Shown here: positions 10,397 through 19,006 of the stretch, one piece after another | How the letters are laid out: every line of letters begins with the position of its first letter | Numbering within the stretch: position 1 is the first letter of the stretch | Source: Paramarasmius palmivorus | Lineage: Eukaryota > Basidiomycota > Agaricomycetes > Agaricales > Marasmiaceae | Direction of reading: 5' to 3' | Assembly: GCA_037176845.1 (NCBI GenBank) | Contig: JAYKXP010000346.1 | Location: 1 to 24,103 of the forward strand | DNA length: 24,103 bases | Translations under genes and position numbers: made by a program | The notes under the pieces: generated by a model | What the model was told of the DNA's origin: nothing | The model's input: the letters and a program-made list of their open reading frames with translations, nothing else | Database searches by the model: none

Positions 10397-10610
10397 CAGA
10401 CTCAGAACATACGTGTAGAGGTAGTTATTTGCGCTACCGGTCCAATTACCTCACGAGCGGAATATCTCATGTTATAGCCAATACTTCACAACTTCATTTC
10501 GAACTCAGTGATCAAGATAGCCTCAAAAGCACCTACACCATTTGGACGCCATCTTGCCGGAATAGGTCCCGACCCATCGTTGCCGACCACTTTTTCTACG
10601 CTCGGTGCTT
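10397..10610 (+). pseudogene. FAD-dependent monooxygenase N-terminal exon, relic
   Basis: In this frame the protein begins near IRVEVVICATGPITSRAEY, continues to a TAG at 10475-10477, and then reads SNSVIKIASKAPTPFGRH, LAGIGPDPSLPTTFSTLGA before a GTAAGT donor at 10611. This spacing matches the N-terminus of FAD aromatic-hydroxylase-like monooxygenases (PheA/TfdB type): a beta strand and GxGPxGL dinucleotide loop, then the IDKAxxP strand, then the GRGxGIxPRxLExFxxLG segment. The GxG is degraded to CATG, and the GI-P--L--F-TLG pattern is kept. No further exons follow, because G copy A begins 200 bases downstream. It may have entered with the duplication breakpoint. The resemblance is by eye only. 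Confidence 0.45.
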
Positions 10611-10677
10611 GTAAGTATAGCAACAGTAACCATCAGCACTCTCCATGCTATCCGCGAGAGGCTGTATTCTACGGCAC

Positions 10678-10730
10678 ACATGACTGTTAGGAATGATCAA
10701 GTTCTGTCGATTCCTGTGTCGTGCAGTGCG
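10678..10730 (+). promoter_or_regulatory. Conserved upstream block of gene G, copy A
   Basis: CATGACTGTTAGGAATGAT..GTTCTGTCGATTCCTGTG is shared, with few changes, with 16662-16712 (copy B) and 23966-24010 (copy D), each about 100-150 bases before the G start. It is the most conserved non-coding part of the unit and is followed by a pyrimidine-rich stretch leading to the ATG, so it is probably the core promoter or transcription start region. Confidence 0.5.
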
Positions 10731-10822
10731 AGAGCTTCTCTAGGCTCGTGGCCCACTCAACGTATATACGGCGCTTTTTTGTGTGTCTCTTGTTGTCGTG
10801 CTCTCGTCGTCGTCGCCTCCAC

Positions 10823-13111
10823 ATGTCGCTCGATAGATGTTCTCGATTCGCTATTCATGGCGGGAACCTCAATGCCATCACAGGGTCTCAACAAATTTAC
10901 AATGGGAGCGTAGTGCAATATGTGGATAGCAAAGAAAGAATCCGGACAATCCTGGACGAGGTACGTTGTCAAGCAGACTGTGAATCTGGTACTCTACTGA
11001 CATCCACCTACTTTAGTACCAGGAGATCCCAGCCGGTGAAGTGTATCTCAAGCAGAAACTCGCGGAGATCGACGTGAAGATGAATCATAAGAGAGAATGG
11101 AGAAATGTAAATGCGCGTCGAATCATTCACATTGCTAGGATTCGCAGCGAAGACAAAGACGAAGAGTTTTTGCATGTTCAGTATAGCGGTCGTGACACGG
11201 CCAAAGTGATAATATCCATCGTCTTACAGCTGTTATTGCTGACCTCAGAATTGACACAGGCATGCAACCTTGAATTCGATGCCTTCTCCGCTGTCAAGTG
11301 AGTATCGCAAACCGCTCATATTAGACGTTGTGTACTGATACTGACAATGGCACAGGGATCATATCAACTACGTTCAGCTGCTTGGCTACAGTGGTAATAT
11401 CAATGCACTACCTGCACTGGTGTTTTACGATGGTAAGATTGGCGTTTCCCCTACAGTAGCCTTCCTCAATTCATACTGTGTTACAGCCCTTGTGCCAGTA
11501 TCACATATCTTGGAACGGAACAACTTCTCACCGGCCCTATTGACCTATTTTTCTTACCAAGTATGTCGGAATTATATATTGGTTTTCTCGTTCGCTTGAC
11601 TGTTTTCGTTTTGTAGGCCGTTGTAGTACAAGGCTTGGACGATACATTAGTATGTCATTCAGCGAGATGATTGCCTAAAGTTAATGTCTTGAACGTCTAG
11701 TTATGTCGAGAGCTTTGGCTTAACCCGAGGACTGGTTTTCTACGCATCGGGCCCGCTGTCACGGATTCCAGCAACGTCGATTACGAACTCGCTGATCTAT
11801 CAACCGTCTTAGCCGATCCAGGTCGTCCTTCCCTGACTCTCCAAACATACAGCGAAACCAACGTTCTTTTCGAATACCTCAATGGAATGCTCTCGATAAG
11901 CAATATCATTCGAGGCATGTGCATTTCCAATAAAGCATTCTTCTATTCTCCAAATGATGAAGACGCAAAATTGATTCTATCACCTCTACCTGGCACGGTT
12001 TACCACCGAACCTCTCGGGAAATCATCCCTCGATACCCGGAAGACAGGGAAATATGGTATTATGAGTTCAGGAAAAGGCTGTCCATCATACCGGATGCTA
12101 TGCAAGGAAGCGTGCTTTCAATGGGTGATGGATCCGTGAGGTGTGTCTGAAATGGTGGCAAAGTGGTGGCTTGGCTGATTGGGATTCCAGGTTCACATTG
12201 AAACCATCGGATATGGGAGTTCTAGAGTCGTTTGAACTGTGTTACGTCTTGCGGCCCTTGGAATCATGGCGTGATTTTATGGATTCATGGTTATCGCAGG
12301 CGCATAGTGTTTTTAGCCAACTTGGAATTGGAGAGGATGAATGGAGGGAATACTGTGAGTTTCATTGTGGTTCCTATTCGACTGAGAGTACTGATAGAGT
12401 CTTGATAGGTGCACTGTATGAATTTCGGCTCAATTTCGAACCTGTCGAAGAGCAGGAGGCATCTCATACGCGCATGGACGTGCCAGAGGACACGCCAATT
12501 TACCTTTTCATCCGACCAATTCCCCGTCCACGTGTTGATGAAGACAGATGGGATTCCTGGCTGAAAGACGCCATGTATCGCTGGTCCTTTGACTCTTCTG
12601 GGGCTGAAGAAATGTCGGTGCATGAACGACTGATGCCAGGGCTGCCGATGTTCACGACCAAGATAAAACTGTGGCATGATTGTTGGGATCGCGACACCTA
12701 CGACATCCTTGAAATGATTCATCGTTCTCAAGGTTTCGAGCCTACATCGATAGAGCTCACTACATCTCTTAGACACCCGATCCTGAAAGTGGTAGGCAGA
12801 AAGACACGTTTCGGAGAGTTGAATGACAACTGTGAGCGCCCACTTTTTTCCCAATGCTGTTGATTTGAAACACGTTCGCTGATATCAATGCAGATGATAT
12901 TGAGGAGCCCATGGACATTGACGAACTCACTTCAACATTCTCTACGTTCAAGGTCAATTATGACGACATGATCGTCGACGAAATAACTATATCATGCCTT
13001 CCATTTCACGAGCCGCATCGCGATAATTACGAGTTCGGATTTATCCGGATTCGTTCTTTATGGGTTGGGCCGTTGGTTGGTCCTGTCAAACCCTGCCCTC
13101 TGATTGGCTGA
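10823..13111 (+). CDS. Gene G copy A: intact 10-exon mushroom-family protein of unknown function
   Basis: Exons: 10823-10960, 11017-11205, 11260-11297, 11356-11432, 11487-11560, 11617-11649, 11701-12140, 12191-12354, 12409-12831, 12894-13111. All introns are GT-AG, and together the exons give 597 codons without a stop. The N-terminus carries the GG motif SRFAIHGGNLNAITGSQ (residues 7-23), a signature seen at the start of many uncharacterised and NLR-like Agaricomycete proteins. Residues about 47-175 (GEVYLKQKLAEIDVK, HIARI, LHVQYSGRD, FDAFSAVKDHINYVQLLGY, LPALVFYDALVPVSHIL) resemble the N-lobe and hinge of a protein kinase, without a clear catalytic loop. The rest is a Trp-rich region (RFTLKP, DSWLSQAH, IYLFIRPIPRPR, FEPTSIELTTSL) and an acidic tail with MDIDELTSTFSTF. 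The ATG fits copy B, which also starts MSL. Exons 7, 8 and 9 have the same lengths as in copy B. The last 26 or so residues differ from copy B. No signal peptide or membrane segment is seen. Function is unknown. Confidence 0.85.
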
Positions 13112-13562
13112 ATTCTTTTTAGTTTCTCCCACGGTCTCTGCATGCCGCCGGATGTTGTCAACAGCTGTCAAGATGTCAACCCCTTAATAGAAGTGTGTTC
13201 AGGCACATCCATGTTGCCCCCCAACTCCTCGCATGTAGCTGGTACCATGGTTGATGTTAGTAGTAGGTACCCATCTATTGTTACCAGTGCTGCTGCTTTT
13301 GTATCTTGTTCCGGAAATAGATAGTGCACTTCTCATGATAGTTTCGTAAATTCACCATATCCCTACTATCTACATATGTGAAACCTAGCTCTAATTCAGC
13401 ACTCAGCTCTATGTGAATACTCCAATACTATGTATCTCCACAGAGATGCATATGCCGAACCCAACCTACTCAAGGACTTCAAGTTTCAACTCTTTGTAAA
13501 TTTGAGCAGACGGTACACTAGAGCTACAGGTAGTGGAGGAACATAAATGAAATAAGTCTACT
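13035..13562. other. Foreign stretch replacing the 3' end and flank of G copy A
   Basis: After the codons for FHEPHRDN the sequence stops matching copies B and C, and the 3' flank seen in units 1 and 3 is absent. A 60-codon plus frame (13142-13324: MPPDVVNSCQDVNPLIEVCS...) reads reasonably but is unrecognised. An AT-rich part at 13320-13460 holds no gene. The whole of about 13035-14540 is unique in the window, so an insertion or a deletion-plus-fill is likely. Confidence 0.4.
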
Positions 13563-14272
13563 TCAAATGAAATTCGAGAGAGGAATATCCGCGCGCTTCT
13601 CAGTGTAGGTAGCAACTTCTTCCCTCGGAATGGCACCAGCTGAGATCCTGTAGTGTGCATCAGCATCCCTCGGTCGTCTGAAGCTTGAGGCGGAGAGTGT
13701 TGACTTCAGTCTGAAGTTTTGAGATGTTGCCTTAGTACTCGATCAGTTGCTTCGTGTCGTTGTCGATAAGCTTGAGAGATGAGCTATTGTTGTGGTAGTG
13801 AGACTCTGGTTGTGAAATGCGAGGACGAGAACATACCGAGTTGTTTCTACCTCCACAATCATAGCTGTATCTTCCTCCTTTATACGTATTTCGTGCTTAT
13901 CGGTTGCATCTGTTCATGGATTGAGTGACAGCGTGAAGAGGAAGGAAGGAAAGAAAAAACTAACCAGTGACAACAGACTCTCCTCCAGCATACATGCTTT
14001 GACCAGCCTTCTCATAGATGCTTTAGACATAGTCCTGCGACTCGGTTTGTGAATCTAGTGCACTCCGGGGGAATACAGCCTAGGTAAAGGCTTAGCCTCA
14101 CAATTGGGATAATGGAATAGGTCACTCACCTTGAGATGTTATTTTCTGCCCGACAGCGACGACGAGACGACGGAGATGGGGTCTCCGAGGGTTTGGAGTG
14201 GTGCAGGCGCGGTTTCTTGGGTGTAAAGGTGTTATCGATGTCCGAAAATAGGCTGCGTTTGAGTCCGGCCAT
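13563..14272 (-). pseudogene. Decayed coiled-coil protein gene
   Basis: Minus strand. Exon 1 (14272 down to 14130) starts MAGLKRSLFSDIDNTF, continues TPKKPRLHH and a Ser/Arg-rich basic stretch, and ends at GTGAGT. After an intron, SQDYV, a TAA, then YEKAGQSMYAGGESVVT reads on to a GTTAGT donor. The next exon, DATDKHEIRIKEEDTAMIVE, ends before GTATGT. The following one, SSLKLIDNDTKQLIEY, meets a TAA and continues ISKLQTEVNTLRLKLQTTEG, a heptad-like coiled coil. The C-terminus in a shifted frame is DADAHYRISAGAIPREEVAT to SNFI and TGA at 13565-13563. At least two in-frame stops and one frameshift make it a pseudogene. The Lys/Pro-rich start followed by a coiled coil suggests a nuclear or structural protein, but I do not recognise the family. 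No other copy exists in the window. Confidence 0.6.
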
Positions 14273-14679
14273 TGAGTATCGAAGAATGTGACATGAAAAC
14301 TAGTTTGTAAGAGTATTGTTGAAGGGAAATGACTTAGAGAAATATTTGGGTTGCATTCTGTTGGCGGATAGTGGGCTGACGTTAGGGATTGAGCGAAAAG
14401 AGCAATCCTGGGAACGAGAAAGTGCGTGTCATCATCGCAGCACATGGCTTCCTTGTCGCTTAGCTCGGGTAGTATCATCGCAAATCATCGCACACTATGT
14501 AGAGCTACATAGTTAGGCTCTTTCTAAGCGAGCTACATAGTTGGCCACCAACTATTTCACGAATTACAGGTTCCAGATGTAAATGGTCGACGTTGATGTC
14601 TATCAAGCACGTTCAAAGCTCAACGTCAGCTAGCGAGCAAAAGGGGACGATTAGAATGTACTAACTACGGCTAGACATC
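14273..14679. other. Promoter-side flank of the coiled-coil relic with a palindrome and short direct repeat
   Basis: No gene is seen. At 14494-14513 lies ACTATGTAGAGCTACATAGT, with 9-base arms around an AG centre, and the word AGCTACATAGTT recurs at 14503-14514 and 14531-14542. The palindrome sits near the point where homology to unit 1 block X resumes (about 14680), so it may be an end of the foreign stretch. Confidence 0.45.
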
Positions 14680-15330
14680 CTTGATAAGTCTTGTATGTTC
14701 TCGTGGTCCTGGTGCACCCTACATCGGTGTAGCGAATTGAGATCGTAGTTAGTTGCGTAGGATAGAACTGATTGTCATGTAAGAGGGCATACCCTAGATC
14801 CTGAGTAGTATTCGTTTTCCAGCGTCGTAAGTGATTCCGAGTCTGAGAGTTTTTCTTTCCAGAATTGATAAGGGTGAATACGTGGATGATCCGGGGAGTG
14901 GTACTAGACATACAGAAACGACGATTAGGTCGTGATGTATCGGTCAATGTTAGGCCACTGTGTAGCCTGCTGGCACTCTCTGAATCAAAGAACATGGTAA
15001 GTTTTATCCGAATTATTGACGGCAAAAAACGCACCCAAAAAGCACCTCTCAAAATCAACACATGATTGACTGGAAAGCACCATGCTCTTAGCCAACGACG
15101 CGTCATTGCATCCTCTCTGCCTACAATCTCAATTCTCCATTCTCTTTGTCGCTGTAATCATTCGTTTGATCTTCTTCGAAGCTGTCCAGACGGGCTCGGT
15201 GTTAAGCAGCAAAAAGGGACGAAGCAGAGTCCACTTTGGAATTTGGAAAGCGGGTGGTGTCTGATAGGGTTGTCATTGGTGGTGAGAGTCATTGGAGCTG
15301 AGGGAGACAATGCATGAGCGTTAGGTATTG
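14680..15330 (+). pseudogene. Block X, unit 2
   Basis: This aligns with 6100-6640 and 20020-20500. GTAAGT at 14997 follows TGAATCAAAGAACATG. The likely acceptor is CTCTTAG at about 15092. The hydrophobic segment here reads SILFVAVIIRLIFF (about 15133-15174), in the position of unit 3 SISYVVVAIGCSMF. The downstream GTKQSPLWNLESGW pairs with KRTKQRPLWDTEGGW of unit 3, in a frame that differs from the hydrophobic one, which indicates a frameshift. On the minus strand a 151-codon frame (14651-15106) contains MSSTTPRII and DLGYALLHDNQF, matching MSTNNTQ and LWYALAHDIHW of unit 3, so part of the block may have been read leftward. Unrecognised family. Confidence 0.4.
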
Positions 15331-15387
15331 GAATTGCCAGTAGAGCAGAGGATCGGAATGCCTACTTACCTGTCTATGTTGTAGTGT

Positions 15388-15530
15388 ATGTTGGTGGTCA
15401 TTTCGTTAATGAGAATCCCCCAGCTCTCTGCGAACATCTGGGACGTGTTGAACTCGAAAGAACGCGGGGCAGAGATGTTCTGGGTTATGGATGGCGGAAA
15501 AGCGAACAACTTCAACAAGATTATTGCGGA
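15388..15530 (+). pseudogene. Relic of a third Gal80-like gene (C-terminal part)
   Basis: About 140 bases align with 8460-8590 of copy 1: GGTGGTCATTTCGTTAATGA against GGTGGTCAGTTCGCTAACGA, and GTTCTGGGTTATGGATGGCG against GTTCTGGGTTATTGACGGCG. The reading GGHFVNEN corresponds to GGQFANED of copy 1. It lies about 400 bases after the unit 2 block X donor, where units 1 and 3 have 1.3-2.7 kb including V, W and the Gal80 N-terminal half. Unit 2 therefore carries a large internal deletion. Confidence 0.6.
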
Positions 15531-15556
15531 GGAACGGGGATAAGTGAGGGTGCTTT

Positions 15557-15605
15557 ATTGACCTGCCCTAAAGCCGAAGCGCCAGATTAGCGCTCAGCGC
15601 ACGGA
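15557..15605. repeat. Short repeat shared with 9988-10045
   Basis: The ATTGACCTGCCCTAAA landmark recurs here and links the sequence between the Gal80 relic and G copy B to the corresponding place in unit 1. Confidence 0.6.
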
Positions 15606-16394
15606 CCATCTCTTCTCAATACCACCATGTCATTTCCTCTCTCTCGGTTCTACATCCTCCTTAACCCATATAGCCTACCATCCAGCGTGAACTCGTGGTA
15701 AACGCGCTCATATTCTGCCAGTGACCGCGCCGAGATCTGAGTTTTCAACTTATCATATTTTCTTTGCGTCTACTCATGGTTGGATAGCTCATAGCGCTTC
15801 ATTTCATACCCTATACAAGACTCCCAGTCTACCGTATGACTTTTCAACAAACCCAGCCACATTCAGCGTCTCAAGGGGCACGTTGACGGGGTACTTTTTA
15901 GTGAGTGTCCTAGTACCTACTACCTACACTCTTTAACCCCGACGGCAACACCCATCCAGTGGTTCAGAATGTCGATTTGTTAGGATGTCATCCTAAATCT
16001 CCTGAATCGCACACTGTTCCCATCCATCAAAGTTCAGCAATGAAGGAATATCAATTCTCTTTGGCCTACGCATCCGCTACACTCCCGGCCTGCGTCGACC
16101 ATCGACCACCAATCAACCTACCAACCTCGTTGAATCCATACCTGAGCTCCATTACGCCAGTCATCGTTATCCGAAGAGTTTGGAATTCGACACCCAAGGG
16201 GTTTAAAGGGGAAAAGGCAAGAATCCGAGAGTTCAAGGAGAGCTCGTTAGACGTAGATGCCTTTTTCCAACTTCGATGCCCTGGCACCCTTACGCCCTTG
16301 TACCTTCCGTACGGATAAACGAACATTCCCCGTCTCCTTTCGAAACTGCACTTGCGCACTTCCTCATCCGCGTCCTTTGATAGCCATAACCAAA
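15606..16394. other. No gene recognised; overlapping frames on both strands
   Basis: A plus frame of 119 codons (15959-16318) and a minus frame of 115 codons (16066-16413, starting MAYCREFWLWLSKDADEEV) overlap. Neither has a recognisable domain and no splice signals favour one. No counterpart was found in units 1 or 3. Confidence 0.3.
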
Positions 16395-16660
16395 ACTCAC
16401 GACAATACGCCATTTATGTGTGCTAGGCAGGAGAAGATACGTGAACCTGAAAGCATGCATGGAGCACCTACGACCCACTATGACTTCGGGTGGACTAGGG
16501 CCGAGGTTTATGTTGACGAGGTACCGATGTCGGGGAAGGAATCGCACGATTGGAATACAGAAGGAGTGGGTGTAGAAGTGATGACCCCAGCGCGTATTTC
16601 AGCGTGAGCGCTGTCTGTGCTATCAGCAAAAGGCGCGGTCATGCTGTATTGTTTTGGTAC
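16395..16660. repeat. Upstream flank of gene G shared with the right edge of the window
   Basis: This aligns with about 23690-23965: shared words include CACTATGACT, GCGTATTTCAGCG, AGCGCTGTC and GCTGTATTG / ACTGTATTG, with GTATTTCAGCG and AGCGCTGTC closely spaced in both. It shows that the right edge of the window enters another unit of the array. Confidence 0.6.
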
Positions 16661-16661
16661 G

Positions 16662-16712
16662 CATGACCGTTGGGGATGATAAGGTTCTGACAGTTCCTGT
16701 GTTGGGCAGTGC
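16662..16712 (+). promoter_or_regulatory. Conserved upstream block of gene G, copy B
   Basis: CATGACCGTTGGGGATGATA..GTTCTGACAGTTCCTGTG lies about 100-145 bases before the ATG at 16809. It matches copies A and D. A CT-rich stretch (16765-16800) follows, as expected around a fungal transcription start. Confidence 0.5.
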
Positions 16713-16808
16713 GATGGTTTCTTCCCGTCCTCGTGGAAAAGATGTTTCAGAAAACACAAACATATACTGTCTGTTTCCCTCCTCGCTCTTCCTTGTCCAG
16801 CGCCTCTC

Positions 16809-19006
16809 ATGTCCTTGTTCCAGGGATCAAATCGTTTTACTATCGAAGGCGGAACATTCTCGTCTGTTGGAAGGGACCAGGTCAATATAACACAATGCTC
16901 CCACCGCGAGGATAGAGTTTGGACCATTTTGGATGAGGTGCGTTACCAAGCGAATGCAAATTCAATACTTTACTGACATGCACGCTTTAGTACCAAAGGA
17001 TTCCTACGGGAAGAGTGTACCTCAAGCGGAAGATTGCCGAAAGTGACGTCCAAAGAAACGAAAAAGGGTGGATAAACTTGAAAGCTTGTCGAACTATCTG
17101 CGTGGCCAAGGTTAGCGGTGAAGACAAGGAAGATGAATTTTTACATGTTCAGTACAGTGGTCGCGACGCCGCCAAGGCAAGGATATCTCCCATCCAATAA
17201 ATGTGCTCGCTGACCTCTGTATCGGTACAGGCATGCCAACTCGACTTTGATGCCTTCTCCGCGATCAAGTAAGCCGTGGATACTTCAAATATTGGACATC
17301 GTGTTCTGACAGTAATCCAGGGATACCAAGTCCCTTCAGCTATTTGGCTACAGCAACATCAATGCAATGCCTGCACTGGTGTTTTATAATGGCGAGTCCA
17401 ATTTATGATCGTACATTCGATATCTTGTCTCAAGCCCTGGCGCTACAGCCCTTGTACCAGTATCCCATATCTGGGAACGGAACAACTTCTCGCCAATGTT
17501 ATATACTTATTTTTCCTACCAAGTACGTTCGGATTATATATTACACTCCTGTTGGTATTGACCCTTGTTCACAGGCAGTTGCGGTACAAGGCTTAGATTG
17601 TACAATAGTACGTCGCTCTACAGTATATCGCTCTGTTATCCAAAACTAACGCCTTCAATCGCTAGTCGCCTCAAGAACTTTGGTTTGACCCAGAATCCGG
17701 TTTCCTGCGCAAAGGGCCCTTCGTTGGGGATTCCAGCAACATCACCTACGAACTCGTTAATCTATCAACTGTTCTACCCGATCAAGCTCGTCCTTCCCTG
17801 ACTCTCCAAACATACAGTGAAACCAACGGTCTTTTCGAATACCTCAATGGAATGCTCTCGATAAGCGACATCATTCGAGGCATACGCATCTCCAATAAAG
17901 TATCCTTCCATTATCCAAATGATGAAGATGCAAAATTTATTCTATCATCTCTACCTGGCACAATTTATCACCAAAGCTCTCGGGAAATCATCACTCAATA
18001 CCCGGGTTTCAGAGAGAGATGGTATTATGAGTTTCTGGAAAGGGTTTCCATCTTACCGGAAGCTCTGCAAGGAAGCACGTTTACAATGGATGATGGATCC
18101 ATGAGGTGTGTCTGATGTGGTGGCAAATTGGGGATATAAGCTGATTGTGATTCCAGGTTCACGTTGAAACCGTCGGATATAGGAGGTCTAGAGTCGTTTA
18201 AGCTGGGTTATGTCTTGCAGCCCTGGGAACCATGGAGCGATTTTGGGGATTCATGGTTATCGCAGGCGCATAGAATTTTTAGCCAACTTGGGATCGGAGA
18301 CGATGAATGGGATGAATATTGTGAGTTTCATTGTGGGTTTCTTCGAGTGAGAGTACTGATTGAATCATGATAGGCATAGTGAGAGAGTTTTGGCTCAATT
18401 TCAAACGTGTCGAGGAGCACGAGGCATCCCGAATGTGCGCGGACGTGCCAGTGGAAACGCCAATCTACCTTTTCATCCGACCAATTCCCCGTCCATGCGA
18501 CGATGAAGAACGATGGGATTCCTGGCTGAGAGATACCAAGTATTACTGGTCGTTCGACTCTTCTGGGATCGAAGAGATGTCGGAGCATGAACGGCTGAAT
18601 CTGGGTCTTCCGGTGTTTACGACCAAGATAGAATTGTGGCATAGTGGGTGGGATCGCGACACCTACAATGTCCTTGAGATGATTCATCGTTCTCGAGGTT
18701 TTGAGCCCACATCAATGGAGCTTGCTACATCCCTTGGACGTACGATCCTGCAGGTGGCAGGTAGAAGGCCGCGTTTCGAAGAGTTGAATGACGATTGTGA
18801 GTTTGCAATTCTGTCGCCTTTCAACCAACTGCCCTAATATCAATGAAAATGTAGACGGTAGCAGCGAAGCCATGGACATCGACGATCTCACCTCGACATT
18901 TTCGACATTCAACGTCGACTCGGATGGCATGATTGTCGACGAAACGGCTATCCCGCGCACACCATTCAACGAACCGCATTGTGATGATACTATGGAAGTC
19001 GATTAG
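16809..19006 (+). CDS. Gene G copy B: intact 10-exon paralogue with two GC-AG introns
   Basis: Exons: 16809-16937, 16991-17176, 17231-17268, 17321-17391, 17449-17522, 17575-17607, 17666-18105, 18157-18320, 18374-18796, 18855-19006; 569 codons without a stop. The N-terminal GG motif is better kept than in copy A: SNRFTIEGGTFSSVGRDQ (residues 7-24). The kinase-N-lobe-like middle (VYLKRKIAES, LHVQYSGRDAAK, FDAFSAIK, QLFGYSNINAMPALVFYNA), the Trp-rich region and the acidic tail (MDIDDLTSTFSTFNVD to DDTMEVD) are all present. By hand count about 100 of 146 exon 7 residues equal copy A. Introns 2 and 4 start GCAAGG and GCGAGT where copy A has GT; without splicing there the frame ends within a few codons. 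The MEVD ending agrees with the copy C relic, so this is the ancestral C-terminus. Function is unknown; a cytoplasmic or nuclear location is inferred from the lack of a signal peptide. Confidence 0.85.
17177..17230 (+). other. GC-AG intron 2 of gene G copy B
   Basis: The exon ends GCCAAG, followed by GCAAGG, and the intron ends GGTACAG. The same intron in copy A (11206-11259) starts GTGATA and is also 54 bases long. Reading through would stop at TAA about ten codons on. Confidence 0.65.
17392..17448 (+). other. GC-AG intron 4 of gene G copy B
   Basis: The donor is GCGAGT after TATAATG and the acceptor is GCTACAG. Copy A has GTAAGA at this junction (11433). Read-through would reach a TGA within a few codons. 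Confidence 0.65.

Noticed and set aside
12291..12854. 187-codon minus-strand open frame
   Set aside because: It covers exons 8 and 9 and an intron of G copy A on the other strand; copy B has no equivalent long frame, so it is a shadow.
12141..12863. 240-codon plus frame as a separate gene
   Set aside because: It runs through introns of G copy A; the spliced model explains it and matches copy B exon by exon.
14122..14478. 118-codon minus frame starting MILPELSDKEAM
   Set aside because: It reads the start exon of the coiled-coil relic in another frame; MAGLKRSLF with a GTGAGT donor is the better model.
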